From positions 1-6,585 of the forward strand of contig SKTL01000461.1 of NCBI GenBank assembly GCA_007122555.1: a DNA stretch of 6,585 bases. The letters run 5' to 3'. Under the pieces are notes generated by a model. That model was not told the DNA's origin. It did not search any database and saw only the letters and a list, made by a program, of their open reading frames with translations. Shown one piece after another: positions 1 through 5,202 of the stretch. Each line of letters opens with the position of its first letter. Position 1 is the stretch's first letter. The DNA comes from Thermomicrobiaceae bacterium. GTDB lineage: Bacteria; Chloroflexota; Chloroflexia; Thermomicrobiales; Thermomicrobiaceae. Made by a program: the position numbers and the translations under genes.

Positions 1-1
1 A

Positions 2-1195
2 CGGGTGCTCGATGTCAATGACCGATCGTTGCGGAATCTGGTAACCGGGCTCGGCGCCGGCAACGGCGTCCCGAGGGAGACCGGTTTCGACATCACCGCC
101 GCGTCGGAAGTAATGGCGATTCTGGCGCTGGCGACTAGCCAGGTAGACTTGCGCGAGCGGCTGGGACGTATCGTTGTCGCCTACACTCGCGACCGGAAAC
201 CGGTTACCGCCGTGGATATCGGCGCGGCCGGTGCGATGTCCGCGTTGATGGTCGATGCGCTCAAGCCGAACCTCGTTCAGACCCTGGAGCACACGCCAGC
301 GCTGGTTCATGCCGGACCGTTCGGAAATATCGCGCACGGAAACAGCTCGATAATCGCCGACCGGATCGGTCTCAAGCTGGCGGACGTCCTGATCACCGAA
401 GCCGGCTTCGGCGCAGATCTGGGCGCCGAGAAATTCTTCAACATCAAATGCCGGGCTTCAGGGCTGAAACCGGATGCGGCAACGCTCGTCGTTACGGTTC
501 GCGCGTTGAAATCCCATAGCAGCCGGTACGAGAAGACGCCCAGCAGCGAAGACCTGCAAATTGAAAATATCGAGGCGCTGCGTGACGGCATTCCCAACAT
601 GGTGAAACAGATCGAGAACGTTCGGATATTCGGGATCCCTGTGGTGGTTGCGATAAATCGTTTCCCGACCGATAGCCCGGATGAGATCGAACTGATCAAG
701 CAGGTCGCTCGCGAATCGGGGGCGTTCGATGCGGTCGAGTCGCACGTTCACGCCGACGGGGGGCCGGGCGGAGCTGACCTTGCGCGAGCGCTTGAACGGG
801 CGATGCAGGAACAGCCTGGTAACTACCATCCACTTTACGAGCTCGATCGCCCGATCAAGGAGAAGATCGAGACGATCGCCCGTGAGGTATACGGCGCCGA
901 AACGGTCACCTTCCTTCCGACGGCGAACCGCCAGATCCGGCGCTTCAGTTCAATGGGCTACGACGAACTGCCAATCTGCATGGCAAAGACGCATCTTTCG
1001 CTGAGCGCAAATCCGTCGTTGAAAGGGCGACCGACTGGATTCGAAGTGACGGTCCGGGAAGTGCGACTATCCGCCGGGGCCGGATTTGTCTATCCGCTGC
1101 TCGGGGAGATCCGGACAATGCCGGGCCTGGGCGCCGTTCCCTCCGGCACGGCAATTGAAACTGATGACAATGGTCGCATCTACGGGCTCTTCTAA
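2..1195 (+). CDS. fhs: Formate--tetrahydrofolate ligase, 5'-truncated by window edge
   Basis: ATP-dependent ligation of formate to tetrahydrofolate, giving 10-formyl-THF in cytosolic one-carbon metabolism. The reading frame is open from base 2, and its first residues (R-V-L-D-V-N-D-R) match the interior of the family, so the GTG at 5 is not the true start. About 397 residues are present against a usual ~555-560; the missing ~160 residues would carry the ATP-binding P-loop. Seen family blocks include TPALVHAGPFGNIAHG (residues ~97-112), TEAGFGADLGAEKFFNIKCR (~131-150), VVVAINRFPTD (~215-225), HADGGPGGADLA (~247-258), LPICMAKT (~326-333), SAGAGF (~356-361) and a C-terminal GLF. Two blocks differ from the usual form: HGNSS where HGCNS is common, and MPGLGAVPSG where MPGLPxxPAA is common. 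The gene is followed after 44 bp by a small membrane-protein gene on the same strand. The family call is very secure. Confidence 0.96.
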   Translation, partial: RVLDVNDRSLRNLVTGLGAGNGVPRETGFDITAASEVMAILALATSQVDLRERLGRIVVAYTRDRKPVTAVDIGAAGAMSALMVDALKPNLVQTLEHTPALVHAGPFGNIAHGNSSIIADRIGLKLADVLITEAGFGADLGAEKFFNIKCRASGLKPDAATLVVTVRALKSHSSRYEKTPSSEDLQIENIEALRDGIPNMVKQIENVRIFGIPVVVAINRFPTDSPDEIELIKQVARESGAFDAVESHVHADGGPGGADLARALERAMQEQPGNYHPLYELDRPIKEKIETIAREVYGAETVTFLPTANRQIRRFSSMGYDELPICMAKTHLSLSANPSLKGRPTGFEVTVREVRLSAGAGFVYPLLGEIRTMPGLGAVPSGTAIETDDNGRIYGLF

Positions 1196-1239
1196 TCGAG
1201 ACGCCCAGCTATAGATGCAGATAGGAGTCGGACGCTAAC

Positions 1240-1539
1240 ATGTCTGAGGTTGTGGTTGCGCTCGGAATCTGGATGCCGCTCGGCACGCTGGCGCCGCTGA
1301 TTCTCTCCCGATTAACCGGAGCGGACTGGCGTGGCGCGTTCATCGAGGCATCGATATTCGCCACCATGGGGATCCTGATCTTTCCAATTCTGTTTGCGCT
1401 CACGCTCGGACTCATCATCGGTCAGCCGAACGTCGATCTGGTGTTCGCGATCAGTTACCTGCTGGCCCTCGGTTGCGTGCTCCTCTTCCGTCGACAGTCC
1501 AACAAAGCGGAGATGTCGCGACGCTACGGGATCCGCTGA
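1240..1539 (+). CDS. Small three-helix membrane protein, function unknown
   Basis: A 99-residue hydrophobic protein that I do not recognise as a named family. Three membrane segments are visible at about residues 4-22, 38-60 and 65-83. The basic loop between segments 1 and 2 (R24, R31) and the basic tail (RRQSNKAEMSRR, from residue 84) predict N-terminus outside and C-terminus in the cytoplasm by the positive-inside rule. There is no cleavable signal peptide, no catalytic motif and no transporter signature. The ATG start has AGGAG at 1223-1227, 12 nt upstream, which is a longer gap than ideal. It lies 44 bp after fhs with no terminator between, and a strong terminator follows 34 bp after its stop, so the two genes are probably co-transcribed. 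That does not by itself link its role to folate metabolism. Clean hydropathy, a start with a ribosome binding site and a bounded transcript support it as a real gene. Confidence 0.75.
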   Translation: MSEVVVALGIWMPLGTLAPLILSRLTGADWRGAFIEASIFATMGILIFPILFALTLGLIIGQPNVDLVFAISYLLALGCVLLFRRQSNKAEMSRRYGIR

Positions 1540-1573
1540 CATCGATTGCAAGAAACTCGAAGCAATCCTGGTT

Positions 1574-1606
1574 AACGAGGCGCCTGAATCGGCGCCTCGT
1601 TTTGTT
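1574..1606 (+). terminator. Rho-independent terminator after fhs and the small membrane gene
   Basis: A perfect 11-bp stem (AACGAGGCGCC at 1574-1584 pairing with GGCGCCTCGTT at 1591-1601) with a 6-nt loop TGAATC, running into TTTTGTTGT. It begins 34 bp after the stop of the membrane-protein gene. On the opposite strand the hairpin is followed only by TTAACC, so it acts mainly for plus-strand transcripts. Confidence 0.92.
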
Positions 1607-1608
1607 GT

Positions 1609-1978
1609 GACTCTCCCAACACGCGGATCCATTCGCCTCAATAACAACTGACCGGACACCCTGCAATGACATTCATCGCACTCACCACTGCCTGGCATCG
1701 CATAGATGTACGGACACTAATTTCATTGCGTAATTGAAGTCTTGACTTGTGACCGTTCAGGTATTTCGCCCGCTAACCCTGCATATGTGCGGTGCAGATA
1801 CATCACCTAAGGATAGGGGCAATCGTGACTGTGCGCGGACGTGGGTAGATACAGCTTGCCGCGAGGCTGAAATGAGGTCGGTGGCTAGCTGATCTCCAGT
1901 AGCGGAAACGCGGCCTGGTTTTCGGGTGAAGCCACGCACGGTTGACGGACAAGAACACAGTTGCGGAAGAATCAAGGC
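1609..1978. other. 370-bp gene-free stretch between two facing terminators
   Basis: No convincing gene was seen. The minus-strand open frames here (about 1757-1975 and 1803-2036) read as low-complexity Arg/Ser/Pro-rich sequence, and the second runs into the tRNA gene. TTGACT at 1742 and TTGACG at 1942 have no acceptable -10 at 16-18 bp. A 7-mer CGGACAC recurs at about 1653 and 1711, and GCAATGA (1663-1669) is inverted at 1723-1729; both are short enough to be chance. Neighbouring transcripts are stopped at each end, so an RNA from here would need its own promoter. A decayed gene or an unrecognised RNA remains possible. Confidence 0.6.
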
Positions 1979-2005
1979 ACAAAAAAGACCGCCGCTGGCG
2001 GTCTT
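1979..2005 (-). terminator. Rho-independent terminator of the tRNA-Gln transcript
   Basis: Read on the minus strand: a perfect 9-bp stem AAGACCGCC / GGCGGTCTT (2005-1997 and 1993-1985), a 3-nt loop AGC, then a run of U (complement of the A tract 1981-1986). It starts 3 nt beyond the encoded CCA end of the tRNA gene. It would also stop read-through from recF and dnaN, since no strong terminator was seen between those genes and the tRNA. Confidence 0.93.
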
Positions 2006-2007
2006 GC

Positions 2008-2081
2008 TGGCTGGGGAGCAGGGATTCGAACCCCAACTTACTGATTCAGAGTCAGCTGTCCTACCGTTAGACGACTCCCCA
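2008..2081 (-). tRNA. tRNA-Gln, anticodon CUG, with encoded CCA
   Basis: A 74-nt gene folding as a complete cloverleaf on the minus strand. The acceptor TGGGGAG pairs perfectly with CTCCCCA, followed by discriminator G and a genome-encoded CCA (complement of 2010-2008). The D stem is 3 bp (GTC/GAC), as is typical of bacterial tRNA-Gln. The anticodon stem GCTGA/TCAGT encloses CTCTGAA, giving anticodon CTG, which reads CAG. The T arm carries TTCGAAT. The weak first pair U1-A72 and G73 are known tRNA-Gln features; U1-A72 is also a recognition element for the amidotransferase GatCAB in bacteria that make Gln-tRNA indirectly. The gene stands alone, downstream of recF, with its own likely promoter and terminator. 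No duplicate of its 3' end was seen in the window, so there is no sign that it is an occupied integration site. Confidence 0.97.
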
Positions 2082-2113
2082 TTGCATTCGCGGCCAATCG
2101 AATGACCGAAAGA

Positions 2114-2142
2114 AGTTTACCAGAGTCGTTTTCCCGGTACAA
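2114..2142 (-). promoter_or_regulatory. Probable promoter of tRNA-Gln
   Basis: On the minus strand, TTGTAC (2142-2137), a 17-bp spacer and TAAACT (2119-2114) lie about 33 bp before the tRNA 5' end, giving a predicted leader of roughly 25 nt. The -10 matches 4 of 6 consensus positions and the -35 matches 3 of 6. Placement between the recF stop and the tRNA fits a dedicated promoter, but the elements are only moderate. A 5-bp hairpin (CCCGG/CCGGG, about 2133-2146) overlaps the -35. Confidence 0.45.
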
Positions 2143-2174
2143 CCGGGGCGTTCAGCCCGACGTTCCGGACGAGA

Positions 2175-3386
2175 TCATTGGCCGGCAGGGATCAAATGGC
2201 CCGACTGTACGTTGAACAGCGGCAGGTCCTGAAGCTGGTCCAGATCCAGAAGGCTGGCGTCCGTGGCGGTTACCACCACCTGACCACCTAGCCCGGATAT
2301 CCGCGCGAGTAGTCGTTCGCGCCGAACCGCATCCAGCTCCGAAAGAACGTCGTCCAGCAACAACACGGCGGTCTCGCCTGTGACCTGGCGTATTATGGCG
2401 ATCTCAGCGAGTTTGACCGAGACGACAGCGAGCCGTTGTTGCCCGCGTGACCCGAAGGACTCCAGCTCACGCTCGTCAAGCAGGAGTTTGAGATCATCGC
2501 GATGAGGGCCAACCGCAGTGACGCCTCGGCTCAACTCCTCATCACGTCGCTGCTCGATCTCCGACTCCAGTCGATTCGAAACCGTCCGCTGCAATTCGAT
2601 CGTGTCTGCGGCGTCCGCCGGCCCTTCAGTTGCGCCGTCATTCAGACGCGTCGACTGCTCGTACTCCATGCGGAGCGCATATTCCTCTCCGAGAAGAGAC
2701 CGGAACGCGTCGTCAAGCGGATGTTCCGCCCGTGCAATGAACTGCAAGCGCGCCGCGACGATGTACGCCGCGCGGTTGATCAATTCCTGGTCCCAGTAGT
2801 CGAGCTCCCCCACTCGCGTCCGCCGGTTCACCGGCGACTGATCGCGGAGCGATTTCAGGAGGCTGTTCCGCTGTTCCAGAATCTTGTTGTACTGGCTCAG
2901 CAGGCGCAGATACGTCGAGTCAAGCGTGGAGATCGCAACGTCAAGATAGCGCCGGCGCACCGAGGGGGAACCGAGCACCAGGTCCATGTCTTCCGGTTCG
3001 AAGAGCACCGTCTTCAACCGGCCGACCGCGTCAATTGCGCGTTTCGGTTGATCATCGAGCTTGATCTGTTTTCGCGCATGCGTGCTGCGGTTTGGATCCA
3101 CCGAGAGCGTGATCTCGATGGTGTTCAGGTGTGGCGCATCTTCAACTGTCCCCTTGACTCTCGCGTACGGGGGAAGACCGAATTCCTGATTACTGTTCCA
3201 GTTGATCAAGTCGCGTTCGGCGCCTGCCCGCGCGGATTTCATCATCGAGAGGAGCTGAACACCCTCGATCAGCGAGGTCTTGCCAGACGCATTCTCGCCG
3301 GCCAGGCGGATTCCAGCCGGCGGCAGGTCCAGTTCCTGGCGCACGTAACACCGGAACTGCTCGAAGCTGATATGACTCAAATACAT
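2175..3386 (-). CDS. recF: DNA replication and repair protein RecF
   Basis: A 403-residue SMC/ABC-type ATPase that, with RecO and RecR, loads RecA onto SSB-coated single-stranded gaps. Seen motifs: Walker A GENASGKT (30-37); FEPEDMDLVLGSPSVRRRYLD region (129-149), typical of RecF; GPHRDDL (293-299); ABC signature SRGQQR (313-318); Walker B/D-loop VLLLDDVLSELD (341-352). All ATPase residues look intact, so it should be active. Length is slightly above the common 360-380, mostly from a polar stretch near residues 245-265. The ATG start is the only option: an in-frame TGA lies at 3422-3420 with no ATG, GTG or TTG between. Its Shine-Dalgarno site is poor, which fits low expression or coupling to dnaN. 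It sits 115 bp downstream of dnaN on the same strand, with an inverted repeat in the gap, and the tRNA-Gln gene follows. The assignment is secure. Confidence 0.97.
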   Translation of the reverse strand: MYLSHISFEQFRCYVRQELDLPPAGIRLAGENASGKTSLIEGVQLLSMMKSARAGAERDLINWNSNQEFGLPPYARVKGTVEDAPHLNTIEITLSVDPNRSTHARKQIKLDDQPKRAIDAVGRLKTVLFEPEDMDLVLGSPSVRRRYLDVAISTLDSTYLRLLSQYNKILEQRNSLLKSLRDQSPVNRRTRVGELDYWDQELINRAAYIVAARLQFIARAEHPLDDAFRSLLGEEYALRMEYEQSTRLNDGATEGPADAADTIELQRTVSNRLESEIEQRRDEELSRGVTAVGPHRDDLKLLLDERELESFGSRGQQRLAVVSVKLAEIAIIRQVTGETAVLLLDDVLSELDAVRRERLLARISGLGGQVVVTATDASLLDLDQLQDLPLFNVQSGHLIPAGQ

Positions 3387-3445
3387 CTGGAAAGCGGACC
3401 ATTCCCGGGGCGTCCCTGCTCAAGCTCACACTGGCGAATCATCTC

Positions 3446-3480
3446 ACATGGATCAGTCAGGTGTCATGCCTGATCCATGT
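3446..3480. repeat. 11-bp perfect inverted repeat in the dnaN-recF gap
   Basis: ACATGGATCAG (3446-3456) and CTGATCCATGT (3470-3480) are perfect reverse complements around a 13-nt centre. A competing inner dyad TCAGG/CCTGA (3457-3461 and 3469-3473) overlaps it, and a separate small hairpin ATGTC-TAAT-GACAT follows at 3482-3495. No T run lies on either side, so this is not a standard intrinsic terminator. It could be an operator, an RNA processing or stability hairpin for the dnaN-recF mRNA, or a dispersed repeat. Confidence 0.7.
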
Positions 3481-3501
3481 TATGTCTAATGACATCTCAG
3501 C

Positions 3502-4644
3502 CTAGTTGTTGCCGATCACCATCGGCATGATGACGTGAGTGAACTCCGTATCGCCAACCGGACGAATGACCCCAGCGGCATTCGAGCTCGTCATCTCCAG
3601 CGCAACGTCGCCCGTTCGAATCACGCTCAGAATGTCCGTAAGGTAACGACCATTGAACGCGATCTGGGCCTGCTCCCCCTCGATGCTCGCCTCGACAGAA
3701 TCCTCGTTGTCTCCGGTCTCGGCCGCTTGCGCGGAGATTCGGGCGACACCGGGATCAAGCTCTTCTTCACCCGGTTGAACCTGAATCTTGACGATATCGT
3801 TATTCGACTGGGCAAAGAGCTTTGCACGTCGGGCGGCGGAGAGAAAATCCTCGCGGCCGATGACCGCTCGTGTCTCCCACTGCTGCGGGATAATCTGTCG
3901 GAAGTCCGGGAAATGCCCGTCAATCAGGCGAGTCAGGAATTCAATGGCGCCGGAACGGGCAAGCAATTGGCTTTGATTCGGCGTCACCCAGAGATCCAGC
4001 GGATCCTCCTGATCAGCCACGATCCGGGCCAGTTCCTGCAATGAGCGCGCCGGCACAACAATCGAGAGATCATCGCCGGCTTGCTCCGTTAGTTCAGCGC
4101 TGCGCACCGAAAGACGAAATCCGTCAGCCGCGGCAAGCGTTAGCTTTCCTCCCTGAAATTCACAGAGAACGCCAGCGAGCACCGGTCTGCTGTCGTCAGT
4201 GGCTGCGGCGAACGCCACCTGACCGATCATTTCGCGAAACACCTGCGGATCAATCCTGGCTGTGGTTTGACCATCTTCGATCCTGGGAAGCTCAGGGAAG
4301 TCGTCGGCGGCGATCCCCTTGATATGGGCCTTGGAACGGGCGCATTCGAGCGCCAGCGACTGGCCCGCCGTGTCCAGCTCGAACTTCACTGAATCGTTGG
4401 GCAGGCTGGATACAAACTCGGTCAGCAGATCCGCGCGAACGGTCGTCTCGCCTTCCGCGTCGACCTCGGACGGGATACTCGCGGTGATCGCGATCTCCAG
4501 GTTGGTGGCCGCCAGTTTCAAGGACGAATCCCCGGTCTTCAGCATGACGTTGGAGAGCACCGGCAACGTAGATTTTCGCGAAACGGCCCGGGAAACGTGG
4601 CTCAATGCCCGCTGGAGTTCGTCCTGTTTACAAGCCAGTTTCAC
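3502..4644 (-). CDS. dnaN: DNA polymerase III sliding clamp, beta subunit
   Basis: Ring-forming clamp that tethers the replicative polymerase and other clamp-binding proteins to DNA. I choose the GTG at 4644 (380 residues, beginning V/M-K-L-A-C-K-Q). It aligns with the usual clamp N-terminus and has GAAGGGA ending 8 nt upstream. The in-frame ATG at 4671 would add nine residues, has no ribosome binding site, and lies only ~13 nt from the predicted transcription start. Seen blocks, in this numbering: SRKSTLPVLS (22-31), FAAATDDSRPVLAGV (145-159), DGFRLSVR (174-181), LIDGHFPDFRQIIP (240-253), FNGRYLTDIL (330-339) and HVIMPM (370-375). The three-domain length is normal. The C-terminus is MPMVIGNN rather than the common MPMRL, so the partner-binding pocket edge is altered. 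An acidic insert (GEEELDPG, ~292-299) lies in domain 3. recF follows; no dnaA is present upstream. Confidence 0.96.
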   Translation of the reverse strand: MKLACKQDELQRALSHVSRAVSRKSTLPVLSNVMLKTGDSSLKLAATNLEIAITASIPSEVDAEGETTVRADLLTEFVSSLPNDSVKFELDTAGQSLALECARSKAHIKGIAADDFPELPRIEDGQTTARIDPQVFREMIGQVAFAAATDDSRPVLAGVLCEFQGGKLTLAAADGFRLSVRSAELTEQAGDDLSIVVPARSLQELARIVADQEDPLDLWVTPNQSQLLARSGAIEFLTRLIDGHFPDFRQIIPQQWETRAVIGREDFLSAARRAKLFAQSNNDIVKIQVQPGEEELDPGVARISAQAAETGDNEDSVEASIEGEQAQIAFNGRYLTDILSVIRTGDVALEMTSSNAAGVIRPVGDTEFTHVIMPMVIGNN

Positions 4645-4690
4645 CGCCGGTATCCCTTCGTTCGTACGCATCCAGTTTCAAGCCCTGCGC

Positions 4691-4699
4691 ATTATAGCA
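4691..4699 (-). promoter_or_regulatory. Extended -10 promoter of dnaN
   Basis: On the minus strand, TGC-TATAAT (4699-4691) is a perfect -10 with the TGn extension. No good -35 is present at 16-18 bp, which an extended -10 can tolerate. Predicted transcription start is near 4684, leaving a ~40-nt leader to the GTG at 4644 and only ~13 nt to the ATG at 4671. A dyad CTGTC (4702-4706) / GACAG (4729-4733) and the near-palindrome GCCTTAAAGGC (4714-4724) occupy the -20 to -50 region and could bind a regulator. Confidence 0.75.
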
Positions 4700-4777
4700 C
4701 ACTGTCCCCACGCGCCTTAAAGGCTTGAGACAGGCCATTATCGCCTTTCCAGAAATCATTGGCTCGCCAAACCATAC

Positions 4778-4806
4778 TTGACAGTAACTGAAATCGTGCG
4801 TACCAT
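4778..4806 (+). promoter_or_regulatory. Strong sigma70-type promoter of the 75-residue gene
   Basis: TTGACA (4778-4783, perfect -35), a 17-bp spacer, and TACCAT (4801-4806, 4 of 6). The predicted start is near 4813, about 50 nt before the ATG at 4863. It diverges from the dnaN promoter, with the two -10 elements about 105 bp apart. Confidence 0.75.
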
Positions 4807-4813
4807 TCTCATC

Positions 4814-4827
4814 AGAACGCTTGTTCT
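4814..4827. promoter_or_regulatory. Candidate LexA (SOS) operator
   Basis: AGAAC-GCTT-GTTCT is a perfect dyad with a 4-nt centre. It contains GAAC-N4-GTTC, the core of LexA/DinR boxes known from Firmicutes and Actinobacteria. It lies immediately downstream of the -10 at the predicted transcription start, where a repressor would block initiation. This is the only GAAC-N4-GTTC I found in the window. A chance short leader hairpin is the alternative, and the central GCTT does not fit the full DinR consensus. Confidence 0.5.
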
Positions 4828-4862
4828 ATTCTTGGAGCAAAACGAGATCGGGAGCGATCATC

Positions 4863-5090
4863 ATGTCTGCACTTGAATCCGCCGGAATCGACCAGATTCC
4901 CGCACTTTCGCTCGAGGATCGGCGAGACACGCTCGCCCATCGGCTGAACGCGGGGTTCGATACGATCGAGCGCGCAAATCAGCAGGGCAACGACACTGCC
5001 CATTGGGAAGCTGCATGGATCCGCCTGCTCGCCGAGTACGAGGAGATCTGCGATCAGATCGCTCGGAGACCCCTGAGTCGCACCTATTGA
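4863..5090 (+). CDS. Small helical protein, function unknown, possibly SOS-regulated
   Basis: A 75-residue cytosolic protein that I do not recognise. The ATG at 4863 has GGGAG (4850-4854) at 8-nt spacing, better than the in-frame TTG at 4821, which lacks a site and overlaps the leader dyad. Predicted structure is two amphipathic helices, about residues 16-39 and 44-68, joined by a polar turn (QQGND), giving a helical-hairpin look. The second helix carries aromatic residues and an acidic patch (HWEAAWIRLLAEYEEICDQI, 47-66). There is no membrane segment, signal peptide, metal-binding cluster or DNA-binding helix-turn-helix signature. It is transcribed divergently from dnaN under a strong promoter with a LexA-like dyad at its start, so a damage-response or replication-linked role is an inference from position only. 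No clear terminator follows its stop. Confidence 0.8.
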   Translation: MSALESAGIDQIPALSLEDRRDTLAHRLNAGFDTIERANQQGNDTAHWEAAWIRLLAEYEEICDQIARRPLSRTY

Positions 5091-5125
5091 TCCTGCGAGG
5101 TTCGTCAGTGCGCCTCTGGTTCGCG

Positions 5126-5154
5126 TTGACAGCCGTCGATCATGGTGCTAGCGT
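5126..5154 (+). promoter_or_regulatory. Promoter of the class V aminotransferase-fold gene
   Basis: TTGACA (5126-5131, perfect), a 17-bp spacer ending in TGC, then TAGCGT (5149-5154; 3 of 6, helped by the TG extension at 5146-5147). Predicted start is near 5161, giving a ~42-nt leader before the GTG at 5203. A direct repeat GACGAT at 5157-5162 and 5168-5173, 11 bp apart, lies over the predicted start. Confidence 0.6.
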
Positions 5155-5202
5155 CCGACGATCAATTGACGATTGCGGGTATGACCAGATCGGACGCATT
5201 CA

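Noticed and set aside
614..621. GAACGTTC palindrome in fhs as a second LexA box
   Set aside because: It has no 4-nt centre, lies inside coding sequence, and does not match the box geometry.
1708..1730. TGTACGGACACTAATTTC-like stretch as an insertion-sequence end
   Set aside because: No inverted partner, target duplication or transposase was found in the window.
2008..2032. tRNA 3' end as an att site of an integrated element
   Set aside because: No second copy of the 3' segment and no integrase in the window.
1757..2036. Two minus-strand open frames in the gene-free stretch
   Set aside because: One runs into the tRNA gene, both have atypical composition, and neither has a ribosome binding site I trust.
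2502..3473. 323-residue open frame antisense to recF
   Set aside because: Wholly a shadow of recF, whose ATPase motifs are unmistakable on the minus strand. The antisense product is Arg-rich with no recognisable domain.
4821..4862. Upstream TTG start extending the small protein by 14 residues
   Set aside because: No ribosome binding site, and it would start within the leader dyad; the ATG at 4863 has GGGAG at ideal spacing.
4672..4862. Replication origin upstream of dnaN
   Set aside because: No cluster of TTATCCACA-type DnaA boxes or AT-rich unwinding repeats was seen.
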